Shown piece by piece: positions 1 through 6,273 of a DNA stretch of 10,787 nucleotides (its first letter is position 1; each line of letters starts with the position of its first letter). The DNA is from DAOTTX01 sp034437515. Lineage in GTDB: Bacteria > Chloroflexota > Anaerolineae > Aggregatilineales > Phototrophicaceae. The notes below the pieces were generated by a model, which was not told the origin of the DNA, did no database searches, and was given only the letters and a program-made list of their open reading frames with translations. The position numbers and the translations under genes were made by a program. The stretch is taken from assembly GCA_034437515.1 (NCBI GenBank), contig DAOTTX010000080.1, positions 1 through 10,787 on the forward strand, read 5' to 3'.

Positions 1-2
1 GA

Positions 3-21
3 GGGACGGGAGGGTGAGGGG
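3..21 (+). other. G-quadruplex motif (four G-tracts, short loops)
   Basis: Four runs of at least three G (3-5, 8-10, 12-14 and 18-21) are separated by loops of only 2, 1 and 3 bases. This meets the usual G3N1-7 pattern, and such short loops generally favour a stable structure. It lies about 170 bp upstream of the glycosidase start, on the coding strand. Whether it folds, or acts in this gene or an off-window neighbour, cannot be told from sequence. Confidence 0.6.
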
Positions 22-57
22 AAAACAGGCGATTACCTGATTGTTTTTATCGAACAT

Positions 58-71
58 AGGCAAATTTGCCT
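58..71. promoter_or_regulatory. Perfect 14-bp palindrome, candidate operator
   Basis: AGGCAAATTTGCCT equals its own reverse complement over all 14 bases. Size and symmetry suit a dimeric helix-turn-helix repressor or activator. It lies 77 bp upstream of the TATAAT box of the glycosidase gene, so it could be an activator site, a distal operator, or belong to an off-window gene. No regulator gene is visible in the window, and the binding protein is unknown. Confidence 0.4.
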
Positions 72-124
72 GAAATACACGACTCACTGACAGGTCGTTC
101 GTACACCCCAAGCGTAGCCCTGAC

Positions 125-154
125 TACACAAGACTCGTCACCTGGCGCTATAAT
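125..154 (+). promoter_or_regulatory. Candidate sigma-70 type promoter of the glycosidase gene
   Basis: A perfect -10 box, TATAAT (149-154), has a weak -35 candidate, TACACA (125-130, 4 of 6 matches), 18 bp upstream. Transcription would start near 161 and leave a leader of about 28 nt carrying the Shine-Dalgarno GAGGAG at 175-180. The -10 box is convincing; the -35 box is not. Confidence 0.5.
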
Positions 155-188
155 TAGACGTTAGCCACGACATTGAGGAGAAACCTAT

Positions 189-1997
189 ATGACGAACTCG
201 CTGAGTGAATCAATCGCACGACGCCTGCGTCCAGAGACACCGTTTCATCTTCCCCCACCCGCACAGCCGCTCAATTCGACCGTCAAGCTCACCCTGGAAG
301 GCACCGAAACCGCGCCCGCCATCGTCCTGACCGATACCTACCGGCCCTACACCTGGCAGATCGCCATGCAACGCGATGAAAACACCGCGAACACCTGGCA
401 CGCCGAAGCCCAGATGCCGATGGAACCGACCATCGTGCAGTATCATTTCGAGGTCGCCGGGCAGAAGATCGTCGAACAGCGACAGGTCGAAGGCCAGAAC
501 ACACCCATCTACGGTGAGTGGGAAAGCCTACCGTTTAAGATCGCCGTGTACGACCCTGATAAGATGCCGGCTGACTGGACGAAGGGCATGGTCGTCTATC
601 AGATTTTCCCTGACCGCTTCGCCAAAGCCCAGAGCGACGACGACGCAGCCAGCAAGATGAAAGGCATCTACGGGCACGAACCGATCTTCAAACAGTGGGG
701 GGAAATCCCCGAAGCGCCGCCGCTTGGGCGTGACTTTTACGGCGGCGACCTGCAAGGCATCATCGAAAAACTGGATTATCTTAAAGACCTGGGCGTCGAA
801 TGCCTGTACTTAAATCCGATTTTTGAGGCGGCATCTAACCATCGCTACGAAGCGATTGACTTTATGAAGATCGACCAGATGCTCGGCGACGAAGCAGACT
901 TCGATCAACTGATCGCCGCCGCCCACGACCGCGATATGACCATCGTGCTGGATGCGGTGTTCAATCATTGCTCGTCAGACAGTGTATACTTTGACATCAC
1001 CGGCAAACACACCGAAGCGACCGGCATCCCCGGTGCCAGCCAGTCGAAACAATCGCCCTATTATCGCTGGTTCAAGTTCGACCACTGGCCCGACCAGTAT
1101 GACGGATGGATCGGCCTCGGCTTTATGCCGGAGTTCGTCGAATGCCCGGAGATGGAAGATTACTTCCTCGGCGAAGACGGTGTCGCGGCCTATTGGCTGA
1201 AGAAGGGCATCGACGGTTGGCGGGCGGATGTCGCCTTCGACAACACCTATCAATTCTGGCAGCGGTACCGCCAGCGCATCGACGCGGTGAAACCGGGCGC
1301 GTGGTTTATCTCCGAAGAATGGCGCGACTCGACACATTACATGCTGGGGGATACGTTCAACGGCACCATGAACTACCGGTTTACCTGGGCGGTGCGGGGT
1401 TTCCTCGCCACCGACGACCTGAAGCCGAGCGAGTTGGACGACCGCTTGCAGGTCTTTATGCGCGACACCCCCGCCCCGGCGTTGCACAGCCAGATGAATC
1501 TGTTGGATAGCCACGACACCGGGCGTGCGCTGACCGCCTGCGACGGCGACCGCGACCGCTTGCGGCAGTTGGTCGCGTTCCAGTTCGCCTACCCCGGCGC
1601 ACCGACGGTTTACTATGGCAGCGAGGTCGGCCTAGAGGGTGACTCCGCTGAGGACGGACGCCGTTGCTTCCCCTGGGGTCAAACCGACGACGATCTGCAC
1701 AGCGACTTCAAGCGGCTCATGCACCACCGCCAGCACTCACAAGCCCTGCGTACCGGTTCAGTGGAGCCGGTGATTGCGGACGACATCCGGCAAGTCTACG
1801 GGTTCAGCCGGACACAGGACGACGAAGTGATCTACGCGCTTTTCAACGCCAGTGATGAGGCGCAGACGGTCAGCATCGACGCGGGTGATGGCACCTGGTA
1901 CGACATGCTCGAAACGCACCCCGATGTGGACGGCAACGGCGGTCAGCTTACGGTGAAAATCCAGCCACGCGGGGCTGTGTGGTACACACGCCGGTAA
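189..1997 (+). CDS. GH13 alpha-glycosidase, neopullulanase/cyclomaltodextrinase-like
   Basis: This 602-aa protein should hydrolyse alpha-glucosidic bonds in maltodextrins, cyclodextrins or pullulan. No signal peptide is seen, so it is probably cytoplasmic. Residues 1-115 look like a beta-sandwich (CBM34-like) domain. The (beta/alpha)8 barrel starts at WTKGMVVYQIFPDRF (130-144). All GH13 signature regions are present: DAVFNH (255-260), GWRADVAF with nucleophile D347 and invariant R345, ISEEW with acid/base E376, and SHDTGR with stabiliser D443. YGSEVGL and the following RRCFPW (491-496) resemble cyclomaltodextrinases. A beta-rich C-terminal domain begins near 515. The region corresponding to MPKLN of neopullulanases reads MPEFV (313-317), so exact specificity is uncertain. 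The ATG has GAGGAG 8 nt upstream. The gene stands alone, convergent with coaX. Confidence 0.9.
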   Translation: MTNSLSESIARRLRPETPFHLPPPAQPLNSTVKLTLEGTETAPAIVLTDTYRPYTWQIAMQRDENTANTWHAEAQMPMEPTIVQYHFEVAGQKIVEQRQVEGQNTPIYGEWESLPFKIAVYDPDKMPADWTKGMVVYQIFPDRFAKAQSDDDAASKMKGIYGHEPIFKQWGEIPEAPPLGRDFYGGDLQGIIEKLDYLKDLGVECLYLNPIFEAASNHRYEAIDFMKIDQMLGDEADFDQLIAAAHDRDMTIVLDAVFNHCSSDSVYFDITGKHTEATGIPGASQSKQSPYYRWFKFDHWPDQYDGWIGLGFMPEFVECPEMEDYFLGEDGVAAYWLKKGIDGWRADVAFDNTYQFWQRYRQRIDAVKPGAWFISEEWRDSTHYMLGDTFNGTMNYRFTWAVRGFLATDDLKPSELDDRLQVFMRDTPAPALHSQMNLLDSHDTGRALTACDGDRDRLRQLVAFQFAYPGAPTVYYGSEVGLEGDSAEDGRRCFPWGQTDDDLHSDFKRLMHHRQHSQALRTGSVEPVIADDIRQVYGFSRTQDDEVIYALFNASDEAQTVSIDAGDGTWYDMLETHPDVDGNGGQLTVKIQPRGAVWYTRR

Positions 1998-2005
1998 CGG
2001 GCTTT

Positions 2006-2035
2006 CGTGCGGGCGCGGTGTGTCGCGCTCGCACG
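2006..2035. terminator. GC-rich hairpin between convergent genes
   Basis: Twelve-base arms (2006-2017 and 2024-2035) pair completely, counting one G-U wobble, around a 6-base loop GTGTGT. The hairpin fills most of the 43 nt between the glycosidase stop and the coaX stop, so it could end transcripts from both sides. No T-tract follows on either strand, so it is not a textbook intrinsic terminator. It could instead act as a factor-aided terminator or protect 3' ends. Confidence 0.6.
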
Positions 2036-2040
2036 ATTGG

Positions 2041-2823
2041 TCACGTAGAAGGCTGTTTCGTGTTCAACTCATAGATGACGCGCAACCCGTCCAGCAGTAG
2101 ATCCGGCGCGATCACGTCAATCACATCGGTGTGTTTGTTGAATAGACTGGCTAAGCCGCCGGTCGCAATCACGCGGATGTCATCCGCCGCTGCCGCGGCT
2201 TTCAGCCGTTGAACCATGCCTTCGATCAAAGAGACATAACCGAGGAAGATGCCGCTTTGCATCGCATGGATGGTGTTCGAGCCGATGGCGCTGGGCGGCG
2301 GCTGAAAGTCGATTTTGTGCAGGCGTGCCGCCCGGCTGACCAAAGCATCGTGCGCGACCCCGATGCCGGGCGCGATTGCCCCGCCGATGTAAGCATTATC
2401 CGCGGAGATCACATCGAAAGTGGTCGCGGTGCCGAAGTCGATCACAATCGCGGGTGCGCCGTACATGCCCACCACCGCCGCCGAGTTGACGATGCGATCC
2501 GCGCCGGCCTGTTCCGGCTGGTCGATGGCGATCTTGACACCGGTCAGGGTCTCGTAGGTGACGATCAGCGGTGTTAAGCTGGTGTAACGCTCGATGAGTT
2601 CGGTAAACGTCAGCGTGAGCGCGGGCACGACACTGCTGACGATCACCCCGGAGATGGCACGGAAGCCGACCTCGGCGCTGTTCAGGAAGTTGCGCACCAA
2701 CACCGCGTATTCATCCGGCATCTTGTCGGCGACCGTCCGCGCCCGCCAACTGACCGCCCACTGACCGTTCTGCCACAGGCCGAGATGAATATTCGTGTTA
2801 CCGATGTCTACTGCGAGCAACAC
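2041..2823 (-). CDS. coaX: Type III pantothenate kinase
   Basis: Pantothenate kinase phosphorylates pantothenate with ATP, the first step of coenzyme A synthesis, in the cytoplasm. The 260-aa length is normal for type III. Family motifs are clear: the N-terminal phosphate-binding DIGNTN (6-11), GADR (107-110) with the likely catalytic base D109, DFGTATTFD (129-137), GGAIAPGI (147-154) and TGGLA (221-225). Type III enzymes are known to escape feedback inhibition by CoA and to need a monovalent cation. The start is GTG, only 3 nt after the stop of the M42 peptidase gene, so the two are almost certainly one operon with coupled translation; the only purine-rich stretch (GGGG) lies inside the last codons of the upstream gene. 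The 3' end faces the glycosidase gene. Confidence 0.95.
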   Translation of the reverse strand: MLLAVDIGNTNIHLGLWQNGQWAVSWRARTVADKMPDEYAVLVRNFLNSAEVGFRAISGVIVSSVVPALTLTFTELIERYTSLTPLIVTYETLTGVKIAIDQPEQAGADRIVNSAAVVGMYGAPAIVIDFGTATTFDVISADNAYIGGAIAPGIGVAHDALVSRAARLHKIDFQPPPSAIGSNTIHAMQSGIFLGYVSLIEGMVQRLKAAAAADDIRVIATGGLASLFNKHTDVIDVIAPDLLLDGLRVIYELNTKQPST

Positions 2824-2826
2824 AGC

Positions 2827-3888
2827 TTATACCCCGTCTAGCAGGTAACGCGCCAGTAGATGCGTGCTATGCTGGATCGCGTCTTTGTGGGTGCGTTCAT
2901 AGGCGTGTGAGCCATCCACACCCGGCCCGGCAAGCCCAACCCGTGCCTCACCACCTGACCGCCAATAGACCGTACCATCGGAAGCGTAATAGACGAAAAT
3001 ATCGACTTTGTAAGGAATGTCGTGCGTTTCCGCGAGGCGGCGCAGCTTGTTATTCATCTCGAAGTGATAAGGGCCGCCACCGTCTTTGACGCAGATGCTC
3101 ACCGAGAACTCATCCCCGGCCTGTCCCTTACCGATTGCGCCCATATCGACGGTGAACAGCTCGGCGAGGTTTTCCGGCAGGCCGTTCGCCCCGCCATGAC
3201 CGACCTCTTCGTAGTTGGCGATCAAAACATAGGCAGCCTGTGCAGGAACGACGCCCGCATCTTTCATCGCCAGCAGCGCCCCGTAGATGCAGGCGACCCC
3301 GGCCTTGTCATCGAGGAAGCGCGACCGGATGAAGCCACTATCACTGACCTCCACTCGCGGATCAATAAAGACGAAATCACCGACTTCGATGCCCAGATCG
3401 CGGGTTTCGCGCTCGCTGCTGGTCACCTCGTCGATGCGTACTTCCATCGATTCTTGATTGCGCTCCTGCGTGGCGGCTTTCCGGTTAACGTGAACGCTGG
3501 TGTTTTCCAGCACAATGCTGCCCCGGATGCGCCGGTCGTCATGGGTGCGGATGGTCACCCCCTCGGATTCCACGCCGCCCCACAAAATGCCCCCCAACCG
3601 GGACAGGCGTAAACGTCCGTTCGACTTGATCTCTTTGACCATAAAGCCGAGTGTGTCAGTATGGGCGGTCAGCGCGACGGGTGCGTCGTCACTTTCACCG
3701 GGGATGTGGATCAATAAAGCACCCTTGCGTGTTTCACTAATCGTCAGACCGGGGAAGTCCAGCGCCTCGAAGCCTTCACGCACGTAGGCCATTGCTTCGG
3801 TATGGTAACCCGTTGGGCTGGGAGCCTTCAGCAGACCGACCAGAAATTCGACGGTTTCATCAAGGTTGATGTTGAGCGTTTGCACCAA
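2827..3888 (-). CDS. M42-family metallopeptidase (glutamyl aminopeptidase-like)
   Basis: This 353-aa cytoplasmic enzyme belongs to the M42 di-metal aminopeptidases, which trim peptides. Expected ligands and catalytic residues are present: AHTDTLG with H76 and D78, FLDDKAG with bridging D193, NYEEVGHGG with catalytic E227 and metal ligand E228, D248, and YERTHKDAI with H334. The C-terminal stretch with DIFVYYASDG (296-305) and GSHAYERTH closely resembles the subgroup annotated with the osmoprotectant NAGGN system, but the partner genes are absent, so that role is not claimed. The start is TTG at 3888, with GGAGG (3895-3899) 6 nt upstream; the next codon, GTG, is an alternative start. It leads a two-gene operon with coaX. 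Confidence 0.9.
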   Translation of the reverse strand: MVQTLNINLDETVEFLVGLLKAPSPTGYHTEAMAYVREGFEALDFPGLTISETRKGALLIHIPGESDDAPVALTAHTDTLGFMVKEIKSNGRLRLSRLGGILWGGVESEGVTIRTHDDRRIRGSIVLENTSVHVNRKAATQERNQESMEVRIDEVTSSERETRDLGIEVGDFVFIDPRVEVSDSGFIRSRFLDDKAGVACIYGALLAMKDAGVVPAQAAYVLIANYEEVGHGGANGLPENLAELFTVDMGAIGKGQAGDEFSVSICVKDGGGPYHFEMNNKLRRLAETHDIPYKVDIFVYYASDGTVYWRSGGEARVGLAGPGVDGSHAYERTHKDAIQHSTHLLARYLLDGV

Positions 3889-3927
3889 GTTGAGCCTCCA
3901 TTTTTATTTTCTCACTCTGCGGCATCG

Positions 3928-3956
3928 AGTGTAGCGCAAACCTATACAAAAGAAAA
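3928..3956 (-). promoter_or_regulatory. Weak candidate promoter of the M42-coaX operon
   Basis: Read on the minus strand, TTTTCT (3951-3956) and TACACT (3928-3933) are 17 bp apart. The -10 box has 4 of 6 matches and the -35 box is poor. A promoter is needed here because an intrinsic terminator lies just upstream at 3958-3977. The implied leader is about 32 nt. Confidence 0.3.
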
Positions 3957-3977
3957 AGGCGAGGCGAATGCCCCACC
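3946..3977 (-). terminator. Intrinsic terminator of the PRC-barrel gene
   Basis: On the minus strand, GGTGGGGC (3977-3970) pairs with GCCTCGCC (3965-3958) over 8 bp with two G-U wobbles and a 4-nt loop. A T-rich tract (TTTTTCTTTT, down to 3948) follows directly. It lies 35 nt after the stop of the PRC-barrel gene and separates that gene from the M42-coaX operon. Confidence 0.8.
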
Positions 3978-4012
3978 TGTGCTCGTCTGTGTTTGTCTTG
4001 CGCTGGTTGGTT

Positions 4013-4381
4013 CTAAGTGACCGGCATCCAATAGGGGTCTACGTCGTAGTAGCTGTAGACTTCATGATACCATTCGCCGTTGGGGGTCTGCGGCCAGTCG
4101 TTTTTGTCGAAGCCGGGCGCGTTTTCCAACAGGTCTTTGTCCGCTTCCATCAGAATAGTTTCATCTTCAGTATTCACGTCGATGGACGCCCACGGGACGG
4201 CGAACAGTTTGTCACCAATGCCGAGGATGCCGCCGAAGGAAAGCACCACATAAGCGATGTTCCCGGTGTTCACATCAATCATAATCTCTTCGAGATGACC
4301 GAGGTCTTCACCAGCGCGGTTACGTACATTCGTCCCCTTGAGGGAACCAGCCGATAGTGCCATAGGTGCTGTCATCGCCAT
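4013..4381 (-). CDS. PRC-barrel domain protein
   Basis: The 122-aa product is essentially one PRC-barrel domain, a small beta-barrel found in RimM, photosynthetic reaction-centre H subunits and many stress-related single-domain proteins. The core runs from GTNVRNRAGEDLGHLEEIMI (16-35), through GNIAYVVLSFGG (40-51), to KLFAVPWASIDV (58-69), followed by an acidic and aromatic tail rich in Tyr, Trp and Asp. No signal peptide or membrane segment is seen. A longer frame opens at a TTG (4453), but ATG 4381 is preferred: AAGGAG (4391-4396) lies 9 nt upstream and the domain starts right after it. The gene is monocistronic, bounded by a promoter-bearing AT-rich region and its own terminator. Its specific role is unknown. 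Confidence 0.85.
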   Translation of the reverse strand: MAMTAPMALSAGSLKGTNVRNRAGEDLGHLEEIMIDVNTGNIAYVVLSFGGILGIGDKLFAVPWASIDVNTEDETILMEADKDLLENAPGFDKNDWPQTPNGEWYHEVYSYYDVDPYWMPVT

Positions 4382-4422
4382 AAAAATTTTCTCCTTCATG
4401 TATGATTTATTTTGTCTTTCAT

Positions 4423-4453
4423 AATATATTGTCGGTAATGCGAGTAAGCGCAA
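4423..4453 (-). promoter_or_regulatory. Candidate promoter of the PRC-barrel gene
   Basis: On the minus strand, TTGCGC (4448-4453, first three bases of the -35 consensus) is followed after 19 bp by TATATT (4423-4428, 5 of 6 matches). An overlapping TATTAT (4421-4426) is also possible. Spacing is longer than ideal. Confidence 0.35.
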
Positions 4454-4476
4454 CGTGACTTGAAGATTTACAGATG

Positions 4477-4499
4477 TTGAAATCCTGATAAGCTACAAT
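4477..4499 (+). promoter_or_regulatory. Candidate -10 element of the acetyltransferase gene
   Basis: TACAAT (4494-4499, 5 of 6 matches) lies 35 nt before the chosen ATG. The only TTGA-type box (TTGAAA, 4477-4482) is 11 bp upstream, too close for a normal -35. The same spacing recurs before the next gene at 5463-5485. Confidence 0.35.
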
Positions 4500-4534
4500 T
4501 GAGTATGACCCAACCCATGCCGGAGGTAACACAG

Positions 4535-5476
4535 ATGACCGAGCCTGTGATCCGTAATGCCCAACTGGATGACACCCGCTACATTAGTGATTTGTTCCGC
4601 ACACCGGTGACGACATGGCAGCGATTAGACCCCGACGGGCGCGTGCAGGACGTCACCTACGAGGCACTGAGCCTCTATGAACGGTGGCTGCACGGCGGCC
4701 CGTGGATGAGCGTGGAAACCGCCGCGATCTGGCTTAATCATCTGCTCAAGCGGGGCAACGTGATCTATGTGGCCGTCCAAGCCGGGGAAATCGTCGGCTA
4801 TCTGGAAGCCTACCCCGGCAACGAACCGGCACCGTTCGGCAGGCATCTCCATGTTGCGCATCTGGTCGCACCAGATCAGGACATTAAAGACACACTGATG
4901 CGTAAACTACGCGAACGGGCGACCGATGGCGACTTCGACCGCTTCACCACCGCGTTTTCCGCCTATGACGACGACGCCCGCACCTACTACGAAAGGTTCG
5001 GGATGCAGCGGATCGAACGCACACAGCAGTACACCATCGCCGCACAGACCGGGCAGGGCTTTTATAAGGTGACCGAACACCCCAACCCCAACCCGGAACA
5101 GATCAACGGTTGGCGGATGACCATCGGACGCCAGCAGAGCGCCCGCCAACATTGGGAGACGCTGTGGCCGCGCCTGTGGGAAGTCATCCCCGAAATCCGT
5201 GAGCGGCGCACCCATCGCTTGAGCTTTAACGCCGCCGGGCAGACCGCGTTCTTATTCTGCCAGCAACAGCTTTACGCGCCTCGCACCGTCGATGTCTGCT
5301 GCTGGTCGCCCAAAGCGTTGAAAACACAGCTCATCACCGCGCTGCGTGATTGGGCACACCGGGAAGACTACCGCAGCCTGCGACTGTCGCTCTCCGACGA
5401 AAGCACGCGCGTGCTGCCAGATGACACGGAAAACGCCCCGCAGCAACAAGACGTTTATGCTGTTGATGTCATTTGA
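4535..5476 (+). CDS. GNAT-family N-acetyltransferase
   Basis: The product (313 aa from the chosen start) is probably a GNAT acyltransferase moving an acyl group from acyl-CoA to an unknown amine. The visible GNAT core spans roughly 75-168: NVIYVAVQAGEIVGYLEAYP (75-94) fits strands beta3-beta4, HVAHLVAPDQDIKDTLMRKL (106-125) the acyl-CoA-binding beta-alpha unit, and YYERFGM (151-157) is the family's common late motif. Residues 200-313, with ALKTQLITALRDWA (261-274), look like a degenerate second GNAT half. Three upstream in-frame starts exist (TTG 4499, ATG 4505, ATG 4517), but GGAGGT at 4522-4527, 7 nt before ATG 4535, decides this one. The gene is codirectional with the hydrolase-like gene 44 nt downstream. 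The substrate cannot be inferred. Confidence 0.75.
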   Translation: MTEPVIRNAQLDDTRYISDLFRTPVTTWQRLDPDGRVQDVTYEALSLYERWLHGGPWMSVETAAIWLNHLLKRGNVIYVAVQAGEIVGYLEAYPGNEPAPFGRHLHVAHLVAPDQDIKDTLMRKLRERATDGDFDRFTTAFSAYDDDARTYYERFGMQRIERTQQYTIAAQTGQGFYKVTEHPNPNPEQINGWRMTIGRQQSARQHWETLWPRLWEVIPEIRERRTHRLSFNAAGQTAFLFCQQQLYAPRTVDVCCWSPKALKTQLITALRDWAHREDYRSLRLSLSDESTRVLPDDTENAPQQQDVYAVDVI

Positions 5477-5485
5477 TGTTACAAT
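5463..5485 (+). promoter_or_regulatory. Candidate extended -10 promoter of the hydrolase-like gene
   Basis: TACAAT (5480-5485) is preceded by TGT, giving an extended -10 (TGn) element, which can make up for a missing -35 box. TTGATG (5463-5468) lies 11 bp upstream. The element begins just after the acetyltransferase stop and ends 35 nt before the ATG, so this gene may have its own transcript in addition to readthrough. Confidence 0.4.
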
Positions 5486-5520
5486 CGGTCAAAGAATTAC
5501 AGTCGAGGGATGGATGAAAC

Positions 5521-6273
5521 ATGCCAATATATGAGCCGGATCACGTCGAATACTCCATCACCAGCGGTCATGTGAAGATTGTCATGGACGATGGCAAGCA
5601 ACTCCCCGCTTACTGGGCACATCCGATGTTCGGACGCAAATTCCCCGGCGTGGCGATCATCCATGATTGGTGGGGGCTGACCGCGATGATTCGCCACATG
5701 GCGAACCTGTTCGCACAGATGGGACATTATGTGATGGTGCCGGATTTTTTCGACGGTTTAGAAGCCGATACACCACAGGAAGCGATGCGGTTGGTGCGTT
5801 CCATCGGTGACAAAGCCTATCCGCGCATCGCCGCCGCACTCGACGTGTTAGAATCTCACCATCAATGTAACGCCAGCGTGGCAGCGGTCGGCATTGGGAT
5901 GGGCGGCAGCCTCGCGTTCGAGGCCGCCATCAGACGCGATGACCTCGAAGCGGTGGTTGCATACGGTGGCTTTCCGGATCGCTATTTCGGGCAGTTCAAG
6001 CGTGCCAACACCCCGATCTATGCTTTTTACGGCGCGAATGAGCCGCACATCTCACAGGCCAACATCGAACACCTACAAAACGAGCTACAAGCAACCGAAC
6101 ACGACATCACCCATAAAGTGGAACTGGTGCCGACCATCGAGCATGAGTTCTTCGCCGAGTCGCTCAACAACACACAACGCAACCACAGCCGCGATGTGCT
6201 CAAGCATACCTTCGCCTTCCTTGACGAGCACTTGATCGGCCCGAAGAAGCCACCACGCCGCCAGGTCTATTAG
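5521..6273 (+). CDS. Dienelactone hydrolase-fold protein lacking the nucleophile
   Basis: The 250-aa product has the alpha/beta-hydrolase fold of the dienelactone hydrolase family. Family landmarks are AIIHDWWGL (45-53), MVPDFFDGL (72-80), the nucleophile elbow VGIGMGG (123-129), YGANEPHI (170-177) and EHEFF (207-211). In active members the elbow reads G-x-C-x-G-G; here the Cys position is Gly126 (GGG, 5896-5898). The acid Asp is Glu174, and the Glu of the usual HEWWGL motif is Asp49; only His208 is conserved. The protein is therefore probably not a normal hydrolase and may be a binding or regulatory relative. There is no signal peptide. The ATG has GAGGGA (5505-5510) 10 nt upstream. The stop overlaps that of the convergent exporter gene. 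Confidence 0.85.
   Translation: MPIYEPDHVEYSITSGHVKIVMDDGKQLPAYWAHPMFGRKFPGVAIIHDWWGLTAMIRHMANLFAQMGHYVMVPDFFDGLEADTPQEAMRLVRSIGDKAYPRIAAALDVLESHHQCNASVAAVGIGMGGSLAFEAAIRRDDLEAVVAYGGFPDRYFGQFKRANTPIYAFYGANEPHISQANIEHLQNELQATEHDITHKVELVPTIEHEFFAESLNNTQRNHSRDVLKHTFAFLDEHLIGPKKPPRRQVY

Larger units (their letters stand above)
1..188. other. Non-coding region upstream of the glycosidase gene
   Basis: No convincing gene is seen here. From left to right it holds a G-rich tract able to form a G-quadruplex (3-21), a T-rich stretch (40-49) that could be the tail of a weak terminator for an off-window gene, a perfect 14-bp palindrome (58-71), a promoter-like element (125-154) and a Shine-Dalgarno sequence (175-180). 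It is probably the control region of the glycosidase gene. Confidence 0.6.
4382..4534. other. AT-rich divergent intergenic region
   Basis: These 153 nt separate two divergently transcribed genes, and the left two-thirds are clearly richer in A+T than the flanking genes. On the minus strand, TTGCGC (4448-4453) and TATATT (4423-4428), 19 bp apart, are possible -35 and -10 boxes for the PRC-barrel gene. On the plus strand, TACAAT (4494-4499) is a possible -10 box for the acetyltransferase gene. The latter's Shine-Dalgarno, GGAGGT, is at 4522-4527. Confidence 0.5.

Noticed and set aside
26..50. Intrinsic terminator for a gene left of the window
   Set aside because: CAGG/CCTG gives only a 4-bp stem before the T-rich tract, too weak to call without seeing the upstream gene.
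975..1514. 179-codon open frame on the minus strand opposite the glycosidase
   Set aside because: It is a shadow within the GH13 catalytic barrel; no ribosome-binding site or recognisable domain.
3022..3612. 196-codon open frame on the plus strand opposite the M42 peptidase
   Set aside because: It is a shadow of the peptidase gene, whose catalytic residues are intact on the minus strand.
2827..3888. Assignment of the M42 peptidase to the NAGGN osmoprotectant system
   Set aside because: Only sequence resemblance is seen; none of the synthesis genes of that pathway is in the window.
4382..4453. N-terminal extension of the PRC-barrel protein from a TTG start
   Set aside because: The extension covers an AT-rich promoter-like stretch, and a good Shine-Dalgarno precedes the internal ATG at 4381.
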